Assembly (NCBI RefSeq): GCF_024519465.1
Contig: NZ_JALJRW010000002.1
Coordinates: 186,001-250,000, forward strand
Direction of reading: 5' to 3'
Source: Stenotrophomonas sp. Ste86
GTDB lineage: Bacteria; Pseudomonadota; Gammaproteobacteria; Xanthomonadales; Xanthomonadaceae
Length of the DNA stretch: 64,000 bases
Below the pieces are notes generated by a model. That model was not told the origin of the DNA. It saw only the letters and a program-made list of their open reading frames with translations, and did not search any database. A program made the translations under genes and the position numbers. Of the stretch, positions 1 to 8,941 are shown one piece after another (the first letter of the stretch is position 1; each line of letters starts with the position of its first letter).

Positions 1-2
1 AC

Positions 3-923
3 GCGGTGTTCGCCGAACTGCGCATCGGCGATTTCTCGGTGCAGTTGAACAACCGCAAGCTGCTGCGCGGCTTCTTCGAAAGCCTGGGCGTGGCCGACGG
101 CGAACGCCAGCTGGCGGTGCTGCGTGAAGTGGACAAGCTGGACAAGCGCGGCGCCGATTACGTGCGCGAGACGCTGGTGGGCGAGGGCTTCGAGATTCCG
201 GCCGAGCAGGTGGAGCGCATCCTGGCGTTCGTCGCGGTGCGGTCGAGCAGCCACGCCGACGCGCTGGCGCAGCTGGACGCGCTGCTGGCCGACGCGGCCG
301 CCAGCGACACGCTGAAGGTGGGCGTGGCCGAGCTGCGTGAAGTGCTGGAGCTGGTCAAGGCGCTGGGCGTGCCGGAAACCGCGTACTGCCTGAATTTCTC
401 CATCGCCCGTGGCCTGGATTACTACACCGGCACCGTTTATGAGACCACGTTGACCGACCACCCACAGATCGGCTCGATCTGCTCGGGCGGCCGTTACGAA
501 GACCTGGCCAGCCATTACAGCAAGTCCAAGCTGCCGGGCGTGGGCATCTCCATCGGCCTGACCCGCCTGTTCTGGCAGCTGCGCGAGGCCGGTCTGATTG
601 CCGGTATCGAAGACAGCAGCGTGCATGCGCTGGTCGCGCTGATGGACGACGCCAGCCTGCCGCAGTCGCTGGATATCGCCCGTCGCCTGCGCGTGGGCGG
701 CATCAACGCCGAAGTGCAGATGGAGCCGAAGAAGATCGGCAAGCAGTTCCAGTACGCCGCCAAGGCGGGCATCCGCTTCGTGGTGCTGGCCGGTGAGGAC
801 GAGCTGGCGCGTGGCGTGGTGGCGGTGAAGGACCTGCTGCGCGAGCAGCAGTTCGAGGTCTCGCGCGACGAATTGGCCAGCACCCTGCAGGTGGAGCTGG
901 AGCAGGCCAAGGTCATGCCGTGA
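3..923 (+). CDS. hisS: Histidyl-tRNA synthetase, C-terminal part (5' end outside window)
   Basis: Charges tRNA-His with histidine in the cytoplasm. The frame is open to the left edge, so only the last ~306 residues are visible. The histidyl-specific block [12 protein letters not shown] is present, followed by the class II motif 3 region (GGRYEDL then [13 protein letters not shown]) and a C-terminal anticodon-binding domain starting near [11 protein letters not shown]. The insertion-domain region before the RGLDYY block is as expected for bacterial HisRS. The stop codon overlaps the GTG start of the next gene by 4 bp, so the two are probably cotranscribed. It lies just upstream of the his biosynthetic operon but is separated from it by a terminator. 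Confidence 0.95.
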   Translation, partial: AVFAELRIGDFSVQLNNRKLLRGFFESLGVADGERQLAVLREVDKLDKRGADYVRETLVGEGFEIPAEQVERILAFVAVRSSSHADALAQLDALLADAAASDTLKVGVAELREVLELVKALGVPETAYCLNFSIARGLDYYTGTVYETTLTDHPQIGSICSGGRYEDLASHYSKSKLPGVGISIGLTRLFWQLREAGLIAGIEDSSVHALVALMDDASLPQSLDIARRLRVGGINAEVQMEPKKIGKQFQYAAKAGIRFVVLAGEDELARGVVAVKDLLREQQFEVSRDELASTLQVELEQAKVMP

Positions 924-1219
924 AGCGGGTAGTGGCAGGGGCGCTGTTGCTGCTCCTGCTCTGCGCCTGCCGGAGCGATCCGGCGCTGCACAGCGATCGG
1001 ATCGCTCCGGGACATTACCGGTTGGTGGTTGATCGCTGTCATGTGATCGACCAGCGCCAGCTTGAGCAGGACCTGCGCGCGTTGGCGGGCAAGCAGTGTC
1101 CAGACGGGGCAGGGGCGCTGGAGGCCGTGCAGCCGATCCCGAGCCGCCAGGGCACCCTGTTGGGGGAGTGCCTGCGCAGCGGGGCCTTGCGCGCCGAGGT
1201 GCGTTGCAAGGCGCGATAG
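920..1219 (+). CDS. Small lipoprotein of unknown function
   Basis: A 99-residue product with a typical lipoprotein signal: two basic residues, a run of six leucines and a lipobox ending at Cys17 (LLCAC). The mature part is about 80 residues and contains four more cysteines (in DRCHVID, GKQCPDG, GECLRSG and VRCKAR), so disulfides are possible in the periplasm. The GTG start overlaps the hisS stop (GTGA), which supports the start and translational coupling. I do not recognise a family. It is the last gene before the terminator at 1313-1334. Confidence 0.7.
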   Translation: MKRVVAGALLLLLLCACRSDPALHSDRIAPGHYRLVVDRCHVIDQRQLEQDLRALAGKQCPDGAGALEAVQPIPSRQGTLLGECLRSGALRAEVRCKAR

Positions 1220-1270
1220 CGTCTTCGGTTGCTTTGCTGGCGCCCGGCTGCCGCCCTCCCTTTTGCTGTG

Positions 1271-1294
1271 CAGCCGACCATGGGTCGGCTCTAC
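1271..1294 (-). repeat. Single SMAG (REP-type) palindrome
   Basis: Read on the minus strand it begins GTAGAGCC and folds into the stem GCCGACC/GGTCGGC around a short loop. This matches the SMAG layout: a GTAG head followed by a short palindrome. It stands alone in the gap after the small lipoprotein gene and next to the terminator. Confidence 0.7.
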
Positions 1295-1312
1295 CACGAC
1301 CGACCCCCCCGA

Positions 1313-1334
1313 CGCCCGCGACCCGGGCGTTTTT
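1313..1334 (+). terminator. Rho-independent terminator after hisS/lipoprotein
   Basis: Perfect 6-bp stem CGCCCG/CGGGCG with a 5-nt loop (CGACC), directly followed by TTTTT. It separates the hisS unit from the his operon. Confidence 0.8.
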
Positions 1335-1379
1335 CGTTTTCAGCGACTGAACGGCCCCCACTGTGGGCCGTAGGGCGGT

Positions 1380-1428
1380 TTGACCTAGCGCCGCCATTTG
1401 CGCTAATGTAATAGCACGCTATTACATT
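1380..1428 (+). promoter_or_regulatory. his operon promoter region with perfect palindromic operator
   Basis: Positions 1405-1414 (AATGTAATAG) and 1419-1428 (CTATTACATT) form a perfect 10-bp inverted repeat with a 4-bp CACG centre, ending 6 bp before the ATG of the TrpR-family gene. It is strikingly A+T-rich for this genome. A -35-like TTGACC lies at 1380-1385; the matching -10 position (about 1403-1409) falls on the left arm of the palindrome. Seen: the palindrome. Inferred: it is the binding site of the adjacent TrpR/YerC-family protein and occlusion of the promoter represses the his operon. Confidence 0.65.
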
Positions 1429-1434
1429 GATACG

Positions 1435-1761
1435 ATGAAACTACGTCCCGTACCCCGCGAGAAAGACGCCCAGGCCGATCTGGCCTCGCTGGCGCGTGCG
1501 TTTGCCGCGCTGTCCGACCCGGAGGCGGTTACTGCCTTCCTGCGCGACCTGTGCACCCCGGCCGAGCTGGAGGCGCTGTCCGACCGCTGGAAGGTGGTGC
1601 CGCTGCTGCAGCAGGGCGTGCCGTATCGCGAAATCCATGAATTGACCGGTGTGAGCGTGACCACCACCGGGCGCGTGGCGCGCTCGCTGGACCATGGCCA
1701 CGGTGGCTATGCCGCCGCCATCGCCGTGACCGCCGCGCCCACACCCCCCGAATCCGAGTAG
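1435..1761 (+). CDS. TrpR/YerC-family DNA-binding regulator heading the his operon (HisR-like)
   Basis: A 108-residue helical protein of the Trp-repressor superfamily. The region DLASLARAFAALSDPE through FLRDLCTPAELEALSDRW fits the family's dimerising helices, and the following stretch (VPYREIHELTGVSVTTTGRVARSL) is its helix-turn-helix. Members of the YerC branch have been linked to control of histidine genes in other bacteria. Here the gene stops 12 bp before hisG, so it is the first gene of the operon, and a perfect palindrome lies directly before its start. Inference: it senses histidine or a related ligand and represses its own operon. The 20 C-terminal residues (rich in Ala, Thr, Pro) look disordered. 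It is not likely to be TrpR itself, because no trp gene is nearby. Confidence 0.8.
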   Translation: MKLRPVPREKDAQADLASLARAFAALSDPEAVTAFLRDLCTPAELEALSDRWKVVPLLQQGVPYREIHELTGVSVTTTGRVARSLDHGHGGYAAAIAVTAAPTPPESE

Positions 1762-1773
1762 AGAGCCGCCCCC

Positions 1774-2685
1774 ATGAGTGCAACCCAGAACGCCCCGGCC
1801 CGTGACCGGTTGCGGATCGCCATCCAGAAGAGCGGGCGGCTGGCCGAGCCGGCGCGCAGCCTGCTCACCGCCTGCGGGCTGAGCTGGCGGCAGAGCCGCG
1901 ACAAGCTGTTCTGCTACGGCGAATCGCTGCCGGTGGACCTGCTGCTGGTCCGCGATGACGACATCCCCGGGCTGATCGCCGATGGCGTGTGCGACTTCGG
2001 CATCGTCGGCCGCAATGAACTGGACGAGCAGGGGGCCGCGCGCCGTCGACTCGGCCTGCCCGATGCCTACCAGGCGCTGCGCGGACTCAACTTCGGCCAG
2101 TGCCGGCTGATGCTGGCGGTGCCCGAAGAGTGGGAATGGACCGGGGTGGAACAACTGGCCGGCAAGCGCATCGCCACCAGCTATCCGGCGATCCTGGCCG
2201 ACTGGCTGGCCGCACGCGGCGTGGACGCGCAGGTGGTGGAACTGTCCGGGTCGGTGGAAATCGCGCCGCGGCTGGGCACCGCCGACCTGATCTGCGACCT
2301 GGTGTCCAGCGGCGCGACCCTGGCCGCCAACCAGCTCAAGCCGGTGGAAACCCTGATCGAAAGCGAAGCAGTGCTGGCCGGTCCGGTGCGCACGCCCGAT
2401 GACGCCCGCGCCGGCCTGATGGCGATGCTGCTGCGGCGCCTGGATGGCGTGGTGAAGGTCCAGGACAGCAAGCTGCTGATGTTCCGCGCCGCGCTGGACC
2501 GGGTGTCCGAGCTGACCCGGCTGCTGCCCGATGCCGACCCGCTGGTGCAGTTGCCCGATGACGGCGGCCACCTGCGTTTGCAGACGATGTGCCACGGCGC
2601 GTTGACCTGGCAGCGGTTGGAGGACCTGGAACGCGCCGGTGCGCAGGGGTTGATGGTGTTGAGCGTGGAGCGGTCGCTGGCATGA
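1774..2685 (+). CDS. hisG: ATP phosphoribosyltransferase (long form)
   Basis: First step of histidine synthesis: ATP + PRPP to phosphoribosyl-ATP. The 303-residue product has the long-form length, with a C-terminal regulatory HisG_C domain, so a HisZ partner is not needed. Visible motifs are [10 protein letters not shown] at the N-terminus, [15 protein letters not shown], and the PRPP-loop signature [14 protein letters not shown] around residues 170-185. The C-terminal domain (after about residue 210, [13 protein letters not shown]) should carry histidine feedback inhibition. The gene overlaps hisD by 4 bp (ATGA). Confidence 0.97.
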   Translation: MSATQNAPARDRLRIAIQKSGRLAEPARSLLTACGLSWRQSRDKLFCYGESLPVDLLLVRDDDIPGLIADGVCDFGIVGRNELDEQGAARRRLGLPDAYQALRGLNFGQCRLMLAVPEEWEWTGVEQLAGKRIATSYPAILADWLAARGVDAQVVELSGSVEIAPRLGTADLICDLVSSGATLAANQLKPVETLIESEAVLAGPVRTPDDARAGLMAMLLRRLDGVVKVQDSKLLMFRAALDRVSELTRLLPDADPLVQLPDDGGHLRLQTMCHGALTWQRLEDLERAGAQGLMVLSVERSLA

Positions 2686-3977
2686 ATCGTCTGACGTGGT
2701 CCCAATTGGATGCCGGCGCCCAGGCGCAGGCCTTGCAACGCCCGGTCCAGGCCGTGGCGGGGCGCACCCGTGAATCGGTCGCGGCGTTGATCGCGGCGGT
2801 GCGCGCGGGCGGCGATGCCGCGCTGCGCGAGATCACCCTGCGCTTCGACGGCGTGGCGCCGGAGAGCTTCGAAGTGAGCGAGGCGGAATTCGCCGCGGCC
2901 GAACAGGCGGTGTCCGCCGAGCTGCGCCAGGCGATGACCGATGCCGCTGCGCGGATCCGCACCTTCCACCAGGCGGGCATGAGCCAGGGCTATGCGGTGG
3001 AGACCGCACCGGGCGTGCGCTGCGAGCGCGTCGTGCGTCCGATCGGTCGCGTCGGCCTGTATGTACCGGCCGGCAGCGCGCCGTTGCCGTCCACCGCGCT
3101 GATGCTCGGCGTGCCGGCGCAGCTGGCCGGCTGCCGCGAAGTGGTGCTGTGCACGCCCCCGCGCAAGGACGGCAGCGCCGATCCGGCCGTGCTGGTGGCC
3201 GCGCGCCTGACCGGCGTGCACCGGGTGTTCAAGCTCGGCGGTGCGCAGGCGATCGCCGCGATGGCCTATGGCACCGACAGCGTGCCGGCCTGCGACAAGC
3301 TGTTCGGCCCGGGCAACAGTTTCGTGACCGAAGCCAAGCAGCAAGTGGCGCAGGACGGTGCCGCGGCGATTGACATGCCGGCCGGGCCGTCGGAAGTGCT
3401 GGTGATCGCCGATGCGGGTGCCAACCCGGCGTTCGTGGCCGCCGACCTGCTGTCGCAGGCCGAGCACGGCCCGGATTCGCAGGTGCTGCTGCTTACCGAC
3501 GACGCGGCGATGCTCGACCGCGTGGCCGCCGAAGTGCAGGCGCAGTTGGCACGGCTGTCGCGTGCGGATATCGCCGCGCAGGCGTTGCAGGCCTCGCAGC
3601 TGATCCGGGTCGATTCGCTGGAACAGGCCTTCCAGATCAGCAATCGCTACGCCCCCGAACACCTGATCCTGGCCCTGCGTGAACCGCGTGCGTGGCTGGA
3701 GCAGGTCGAAGCGGCCGGCTCGGTGTTCCTGGGCGATTACACCCCCGAGGCACTGGGCGACTACTGCAGCGGCACCAACCACGTGCTGCCTACCGCCGGC
3801 GCCGCCCGCGCCTACAGCGGGGTGAGCGTGGCCAGCTTCCAGAACCTGATCAGCGTGCAGTCGGCCACCGCGCAGGGCATCGCCGCGATCGGTGGCTGCG
3901 CGCGCGTGCTGGCACGCGCCGAAGGGTTGGACGCACATGAAAACGCGGTGACCTTGCGCATGGAGGCCGCCGCATGA
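2682..3977 (+). CDS. hisD: Histidinol dehydrogenase
   Basis: Last two oxidation steps: histidinol to histidine with NAD. Family signatures are clear: [57 protein letters not shown] and [10 protein letters not shown], which include the zinc and substrate residues. The product is 431 residues, a normal length. I chose the ATG at 2682, which overlaps the hisG stop as ATGA; the longer open frame upstream merely runs inside hisG. It also overlaps hisC by 4 bp. Confidence 0.97.
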   Translation: MNRLTWSQLDAGAQAQALQRPVQAVAGRTRESVAALIAAVRAGGDAALREITLRFDGVAPESFEVSEAEFAAAEQAVSAELRQAMTDAAARIRTFHQAGMSQGYAVETAPGVRCERVVRPIGRVGLYVPAGSAPLPSTALMLGVPAQLAGCREVVLCTPPRKDGSADPAVLVAARLTGVHRVFKLGGAQAIAAMAYGTDSVPACDKLFGPGNSFVTEAKQQVAQDGAAAIDMPAGPSEVLVIADAGANPAFVAADLLSQAEHGPDSQVLLLTDDAAMLDRVAAEVQAQLARLSRADIAAQALQASQLIRVDSLEQAFQISNRYAPEHLILALREPRAWLEQVEAAGSVFLGDYTPEALGDYCSGTNHVLPTAGAARAYSGVSVASFQNLISVQSATAQGIAAIGGCARVLARAEGLDAHENAVTLRMEAAA

Positions 3978-5065
3978 GCGCCTCGTCGTCGGTGATGTCG
4001 CTGGTGCGCCCGGACCTGCAGGCCTTTGCGGGTTATTCCTCGGCGCGCAGCAGTGCGCTGGTGGGCGATGTGTGGCTCAATGCCAACGAATCGGCCTGGG
4101 CCAACCCGGCCGACAGCGAAGGCCGCGCGCGCCGCTATCCGGACCCGCAGCCGGCTGCCTTGCGCGCCCGCCTGGCCGATCTTTATGGCTGCGCCCCGGA
4201 TCAATTGTTGATGGGGCGCGGCAGCGATGAAGCGATCGACCTGCTGGTGCGCGCGCTGTGCGAACCGGGCCGGGATGCGGTGCTGGTGACGCCGCCGGTG
4301 TTCGGCATGTACGCGGTGTGCGCACGCCTGCAGAATGCACCGCTGCTGGAGGTGCCGCTGCGCGATGACGGCGACGCACTGAACGTCGATATCGATGCGG
4401 TGATCGCCGCCGCGCTGGCCGGCAACGCCAAGCTGGTATTCCTGTGTTCACCGTCCAATCCGGCCGGCAGCGCGATCGCGCTGGCGCAGATCGAGCAGGT
4501 GGCCCGTGCGCTGCAGGGCAGGGCGCTGGTGGTGGTGGATGAGGCCTATGCCGAGTACGCGGCGCTGCCGTCGGCGGTGTCGCTGCTGGCAACGTACGAC
4601 AACCTCGCTGTGCTGCGTACCTTGTCCAAGGCGCACGCGCTGGCGGCGGCCCGGATTGGCAGCCTGATCGCCGCACCGGCGCTGATCCAGCTGCTGCGCC
4701 GCTGCCAGGCCCCGTATCCGATCCCCGGCCCGTGCGCCGATCTGGCCCTGGCCGGGCTGAGCGAAAGCAACCTGCAGCTGACGGCGTCACGCGTGGAGCG
4801 GATCAAGCTGGAGCGCAACCGCCTGCAACAGGCGCTGGCGGTGCTGCCGGGCGTGCTGCGGGTCTATCCCTCGCAGGGCAACTACCTGCTGGTCCGCTTC
4901 GCCGATGCGCAGCAGGCCTTCGACGCGTTGCTCGATGCGGGCGTGGTGGTGCGCGACCAGCGCGCCGCGCCACAGCTGCACGACGCGCTGCGCATCACCG
5001 TGGGCAGCGCCCTGGAGAACGATCGCGTGCTCAGTGCGCTGTCGGTACGGAGGGTTGCCGCATGA
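3974..5065 (+). CDS. hisC: Histidinol-phosphate aminotransferase
   Basis: PLP enzyme transferring an amino group to imidazole acetol phosphate. The 363-residue fold type I protein shows DEAYAEY (cofactor Asp/Tyr) and the Schiff-base lysine in [14 protein letters not shown], plus the early LNANES substrate motif. Overlaps with hisD upstream and hisB downstream (both ATGA) indicate tight translational coupling. Residues around [11 protein letters not shown] fit the conserved NPxG cofactor loop. Confidence 0.96.
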   Translation: MSASSSVMSLVRPDLQAFAGYSSARSSALVGDVWLNANESAWANPADSEGRARRYPDPQPAALRARLADLYGCAPDQLLMGRGSDEAIDLLVRALCEPGRDAVLVTPPVFGMYAVCARLQNAPLLEVPLRDDGDALNVDIDAVIAAALAGNAKLVFLCSPSNPAGSAIALAQIEQVARALQGRALVVVDEAYAEYAALPSAVSLLATYDNLAVLRTLSKAHALAAARIGSLIAAPALIQLLRRCQAPYPIPGPCADLALAGLSESNLQLTASRVERIKLERNRLQQALAVLPGVLRVYPSQGNYLLVRFADAQQAFDALLDAGVVVRDQRAAPQLHDALRITVGSALENDRVLSALSVRRVAA

Positions 5066-6135
5066 CGCCCATCCTGTTCGTCGACCGCGACGGCACGCTC
5101 ATCGAGGAGCCGGCCGATTTCCAGATCGATGCGTACGAGAAGATCCGCTTCGTGCGCGATGTGATCCCGGCCATGCTCAAGCTGCGCGATGCCGGTTACC
5201 AGTTCGTGATCGTCAGCAACCAGGACGGCCTCGGCAGCGAAGGCTATCCGCAGGCCAGTTTCGAGGGTCCCAACGACCTGATGCTGCAGATCTTCGCCAG
5301 CCAGGGCATCGTCTTCCGTGACGTGCTCATCGACGGCACCTGGCCGCACGACAACGCGCCGACCCGCAAGCCGGGCATCGGCATGATGCTGTCCTACCTG
5401 CAGGACCGCAGCATCGACTGGGCCCGCTCGGCGATGGTCGGTGACCGGCCTACCGACATCCAGTTCGCCGACAACATGAAGATCCGCGGCTTCCAGCTGC
5501 GCACCGGGCAGTTCGGCGGCGACTGGGACTGGAACGGCATCGCCCATGAACTGGCCGATGCGCCGCGCCGCGCCGTCGTGCAGCGCAATACCAAGGAAAC
5601 GAAGATCCGCGTGGAGGTCGACCTGGACCGCACCGCCGAGCCGCAGACCCATACCGGATTGCCGTTCTTCGACCACATGCTGGAGCAGATCGGCAAGCAC
5701 GGCGGGTTCGCGCTGAGCGTGCAGGCCGAGGGCGACCTGCACATCGACGAGCACCACACCATTGAAGACACCGGGCTGGCACTGGGCCAGGCGTTGCGTG
5801 AGGCACTGGGCGACAAGCGCGGGATCGGCCGCTACGGGTTCACCCTGCCGATGGACGAGACCCTGGCCAGCGCTGCGCTGGATTTCAGTGGGCGTCCCTA
5901 TTTCGTGTTCGAGGGCGAGTTCAAGCGCGAGCGGGTGGGCGATATGCCCACCGAGCTGGTGCCGCACTTCTTCCGCTCGCTGTGCGATGCGGCCGGACTC
6001 AACCTGCACCTGAGCGTGCGCGGCGACAACGACCACCACAAGGTTGAGGCCTGTTTCAAGGCGCTGGCGCGTGCGTTGCGCCAGGCGCTGCCGCGGCAGG
6101 GCACCGCCTTGCCGAGCACCAAGGGGGCGCTGTGA
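5062..6135 (+). CDS. hisB: Bifunctional histidinol-phosphatase / imidazoleglycerol-phosphate dehydratase
   Basis: Fusion of two pathway steps in 357 residues. The N-terminal HAD phosphatase has the nucleophile motif [11 protein letters not shown] (residues 7-17) and the later [12 protein letters not shown]. The C-terminal IGP dehydratase starts near [17 protein letters not shown] and has the metal-binding His clusters [10 protein letters not shown] and [14 protein letters not shown]. The fused form explains why no separate hisN is needed here. The ATG at 5062 overlaps the hisC stop; the open frame upstream of it is only a shadow of hisC. Confidence 0.97.
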   Translation: MTPILFVDRDGTLIEEPADFQIDAYEKIRFVRDVIPAMLKLRDAGYQFVIVSNQDGLGSEGYPQASFEGPNDLMLQIFASQGIVFRDVLIDGTWPHDNAPTRKPGIGMMLSYLQDRSIDWARSAMVGDRPTDIQFADNMKIRGFQLRTGQFGGDWDWNGIAHELADAPRRAVVQRNTKETKIRVEVDLDRTAEPQTHTGLPFFDHMLEQIGKHGGFALSVQAEGDLHIDEHHTIEDTGLALGQALREALGDKRGIGRYGFTLPMDETLASAALDFSGRPYFVFEGEFKRERVGDMPTELVPHFFRSLCDAAGLNLHLSVRGDNDHHKVEACFKALARALRQALPRQGTALPSTKGAL

Positions 6136-6734
6136 GCGAGGTCGCGCTGATCGATGCCGGTGGCGCGAATCTTGGCTCGGTGCGCTATGCGCTGGAGCGG
6201 CTGGGCGTGCAGGTGCGGCTGGTGCGGGATGCGAAGGGGCTGCGCGGGGTGTCGCGGGTGATCCTGCCCGGCGTGGGCGCGGCGCCGCATGGCATGGCGC
6301 GCCTGCATGCGCAGGACCTGGTGCAACCGCTGCGCGACCTGGAGGTGCCGCTGCTGGGCATCTGCCTGGGCATGCAGCTGCTGTTCGAGGGCTCCGAGGA
6401 AGGCCACGTGGAATGCCTGGGGTTGATGCCGGGGGTGGTGCGCCACCTGCATCCGGCCACCGGCATCCGCGTGCCGCACATGGGCTGGAACCGGCTGCTG
6501 CCGCTGCGCGAATCGGATCTGCTAGCAGGCGTACCCGAGCGTGCCAGTGCGTACTTCGTGCACAGCTACGCCGCGCCGTTGGGTGAGCACACCGTGGCGG
6601 CCTGCGACCACGGCGGCCTGTTTGCCGCCGTGGTGCAGCGTGGCCGCCATAGCGGGGCCCAGTTCCATCCCGAACGGTCCGCCGCCACCGGCGCGCGGAT
6701 CCTGCGCAATTTCATCGAGAACGAATCGACATGA
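6132..6734 (+). CDS. hisH: Imidazole glycerol phosphate synthase, glutaminase subunit
   Basis: Class I glutamine amidotransferase giving ammonia to HisF. Catalytic Cys78 lies in [16 protein letters not shown] and the His-x-Glu pair in [10 protein letters not shown]. The oxyanion loop [10 protein letters not shown] is present. The 200-residue length is normal. The start is GTG at 6132, overlapping the hisB stop (GTGA); no better ATG is in frame nearby. Confidence 0.96.
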   Translation: MSEVALIDAGGANLGSVRYALERLGVQVRLVRDAKGLRGVSRVILPGVGAAPHGMARLHAQDLVQPLRDLEVPLLGICLGMQLLFEGSEEGHVECLGLMPGVVRHLHPATGIRVPHMGWNRLLPLRESDLLAGVPERASAYFVHSYAAPLGEHTVAACDHGGLFAAVVQRGRHSGAQFHPERSAATGARILRNFIENEST

Positions 6735-7465
6735 GTTTCACCGTCTATCCCGCCCTGGACATCCGCGAAGGCCGCGTGGTGCGCCTGCTGCAGGGCGACT
6801 ACGCGCAGCAGACCACCTATGGCGACGACCCGCTGCCGCGTGCGCAGGCCTTTGCCGACGCCGGCGCGGACTGGATGCACCTGGTCGATCTGGATGCCGC
6901 GCGGGCGGGGGGCTACACGCTTTCTCCGCTGCTGTCCTCGATCGCGCAGCAGACCCCGCTGAAGGTGCAGACCGGCGGTGGCGTGCGCTCGCGCGACGAC
7001 GTCGCGCGCATCCTCGATGCCGGCGCGACCCGCGTAGTGGTCGGCTCGGTGTCGGTCCGCGAGCCGGAAACGGTGATCGGCTGGCTCGGTGAGTTCGGCC
7101 CGGAGCGGTTGACCATCGCACTGGACGCCCGCCAGGCCGACGACGGCCGCTGGCTGCTGCCGGTGCATGGTTGGACAGAAACCGCCGAGGACACGCTTGA
7201 CGTGCTGGCCACGCGGTATGCCCAGGCCGGCATGCGGCACCTGCTGTGCACCGACATCGCCCGCGACGGGATGCTGTCCGGCCCCAACATCGGGCTGTAC
7301 CAGCATCTGGCAGCGCTGCTCCCGGGCGTGGCCGTGCAGGCCTCCGGTGGCGTGCGCAGCGCCGCCGACGTGGCCGACGCCAAGGCGGTGGGTTGCGGTG
7401 GTGCCATTCTCGGCAAGGCCTTGCTGGAAGGCCGCATGACCCTGCAGGGAGCGCTCGCATGCTGA
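6731..7465 (+). CDS. hisA: ProFAR isomerase (HisA)
   Basis: Isomerises ProFAR to PRFAR. A 244-residue (beta-alpha)8 barrel with two phosphate-binding halves: [19 protein letters not shown] at the N-terminus gives the first catalytic Asp, and [14 protein letters not shown] the second. GGVRSRDDV and [11 protein letters not shown] are the paired phosphate loops. It starts within the hisH stop and overlaps hisF by 7 bp. Confidence 0.96.
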   Translation: MSFTVYPALDIREGRVVRLLQGDYAQQTTYGDDPLPRAQAFADAGADWMHLVDLDAARAGGYTLSPLLSSIAQQTPLKVQTGGGVRSRDDVARILDAGATRVVVGSVSVREPETVIGWLGEFGPERLTIALDARQADDGRWLLPVHGWTETAEDTLDVLATRYAQAGMRHLLCTDIARDGMLSGPNIGLYQHLAALLPGVAVQASGGVRSAADVADAKAVGCGGAILGKALLEGRMTLQGALAC

Positions 7466-8235
7466 GCCGCCGGTTGATTCCCTGCCTGGACGTGCGCGAC
7501 GGCCGCGTGGTGAAGGGCGTGCGCTTCCGCGATCACGTGGACATGGGCGACATCGCCGAACTGGCGCTGCGCTACCGCGACCAGGGCGCCGATGAGCTGG
7601 TGTTCTATGACATCGGCGCCAGCCCGGAAGGGCGCGCGGTGGACGTGGCGTGGATCGAGCGCATCGCGCGGCTGATCGATATTCCGTTCTGCGTGGCCGG
7701 CGGCATCAGCGATGTGGAGACCGCGCGCCGGGTGCTGTATGCCGGCGCCGACAAGATCTCGATCAACTCGCCGGCACTGGGTCGCCCGGCGTTGATCGAG
7801 GAACTGGCCGATGCCTTCGGCGTGCAATGCGTGGTGGTCGGCATCGACTCGGTGCGCGAGGCGGACGGGGAATGGCGGGTGCGCCGCTTCAGCGGCGATC
7901 CGGACAAGACCCAGGCGGTCCCCGTGCGTACGTTGGACTGGCTGGTGGAAGCGCAGCGCCGCGGTGCCGGTGAGATCGTGCTGAACTGCATGGACAGTGA
8001 CGGCGTACGCCGCGGCTACGATGTGGCCCAGCTGCGCCAGGCACGCGCGTTGTGCCAGGTGCCATTGATTGCCTCCGGCGGCGCCGGTGAGATGCAGCAC
8101 TTCGCCGACGTGTTCGACCAGGCCGACGTTGATGGCGCGCTGGCCGCCAGTGTTTTCCACAGTGGCGCCATCGCCATTCCCGCGCTCAAGCAGTTCCTGC
8201 GCGCGCAGCAGATCGAGGTTCGAGATGTCTATTGA
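7459..8235 (+). CDS. hisF: Imidazole glycerol phosphate synthase, cyclase subunit
   Basis: Synthase half of the HisH-HisF complex, producing imidazole glycerol phosphate and AICAR. The 258-residue barrel has [17 protein letters not shown] near the N-terminus and [12 protein letters not shown] for the second catalytic Asp, plus [12 protein letters not shown] and [11 protein letters not shown] phosphate loops. The ATG at 7459 is chosen because HisF proteins begin [11 protein letters not shown]; the longer frame to the left is the hisA shadow. It overlaps hisIE by 11 bp. Confidence 0.96.
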   Translation: MLSRRLIPCLDVRDGRVVKGVRFRDHVDMGDIAELALRYRDQGADELVFYDIGASPEGRAVDVAWIERIARLIDIPFCVAGGISDVETARRVLYAGADKISINSPALGRPALIEELADAFGVQCVVVGIDSVREADGEWRVRRFSGDPDKTQAVPVRTLDWLVEAQRRGAGEIVLNCMDSDGVRRGYDVAQLRQARALCQVPLIASGGAGEMQHFADVFDQADVDGALAASVFHSGAIAIPALKQFLRAQQIEVRDVY

Positions 8236-8848
8236 AGTACTGCCCTCGCGCGAGGCCCTGGACGGGCTGGACTGGGCCAAGGGCGATGGCCTGCTGCCGG
8301 TCGTGGTGCAGGACGCCGATACCCTGGCGGTATTGATGCTGGGCTACGCCAACGCCGCATCGCTGGCGCAAACCCTGGCCACCGGGCACATGACCTTCTA
8401 CAGCCGCAGCAAACAGCGGCTGTGGACCAAGGGCGAGTCCTCGGGCAACGTGCTGGCCGTGGTCGCCGTGCGCATCGATTGCGACCGCGACACCCTGCTG
8501 GTCAGCGCCCGCCCCGCCGGCCCGACCTGCCACACCGGCAGCGAAAGCTGCTTCGCGCAGGCACCGGGCAACTTCCTCGGCCGCCTGGATGCGCTGGTGT
8601 TGCAGCGCGAGCAGCAGCGCCCGGCCGGCAGCTACACCACCACGCTGTTCGAAGGCGGCACCCGCCGCATCGCCCAGAAGGTGGGCGAGGAGGGCGTGGA
8701 AACCGCGCTGGCGGGGGTGGTGCAGGACGACGCCGCGCTGCTCGGTGAATCGGCGGACCTGCTGTTCCACCTGATCGTGCTTTTGCGCGCGCGCGGGCTG
8801 TCGCTGGACGATGCGGTGCAGGTGCTGGCAACGCGGCACGCACGCTGA
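8225..8848 (+). CDS. hisIE: Phosphoribosyl-AMP cyclohydrolase / phosphoribosyl-ATP pyrophosphatase
   Basis: Fused HisI and HisE enzymes catalysing steps 2 and 3 of histidine synthesis. The N-terminal HisI part contains [20 protein letters not shown] and the zinc-binding cysteines around [10 protein letters not shown] and CHTGSESCF. The C-terminal HisE part has the acidic metal site [15 protein letters not shown]. At 207 residues it is typical of the fusion. It closes the nine-gene operon; a weak hairpin follows. Confidence 0.96.
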   Translation: MSIEVLPSREALDGLDWAKGDGLLPVVVQDADTLAVLMLGYANAASLAQTLATGHMTFYSRSKQRLWTKGESSGNVLAVVAVRIDCDRDTLLVSARPAGPTCHTGSESCFAQAPGNFLGRLDALVLQREQQRPAGSYTTTLFEGGTRRIAQKVGEEGVETALAGVVQDDAALLGESADLLFHLIVLLRARGLSLDDAVQVLATRHAR

Positions 8849-8883
8849 GCGCGACCGCGCGTGCCGTTTAACGTCGGTGAAAC

Positions 8884-8911
8884 GCGGCACACGCGATGAT
8901 GTGCCGCTTTA
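8884..8911 (+). terminator. Possible terminator hairpin after the his operon
   Basis: Perfect 8-bp stem GCGGCACA/TGTGCCGC with an 8-nt loop, followed only by TTTA. The T tract is short, so termination may be weak or the hairpin may have another role. Confidence 0.45.
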
Positions 8912-8941
8912 CAATCACCCACCCCTGAACGGACTGTCCCG

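Noticed and set aside
1220..1434. His attenuator/leader peptide before the his operon
   Set aside because: No short frame with a run of His codons and no paired terminator/antiterminator stems were found; the T-tract hairpin at 1313 belongs to the upstream unit.
2589..2681. Longer N-termini for hisD (and likewise hisB, hisF, hisIE, PfkB kinase and the FAD enzyme)
   Set aside because: Each extension lies within the preceding gene or gap and is absent from family proteins; overlapping ATGA or better ribosome-binding sites support the internal starts.
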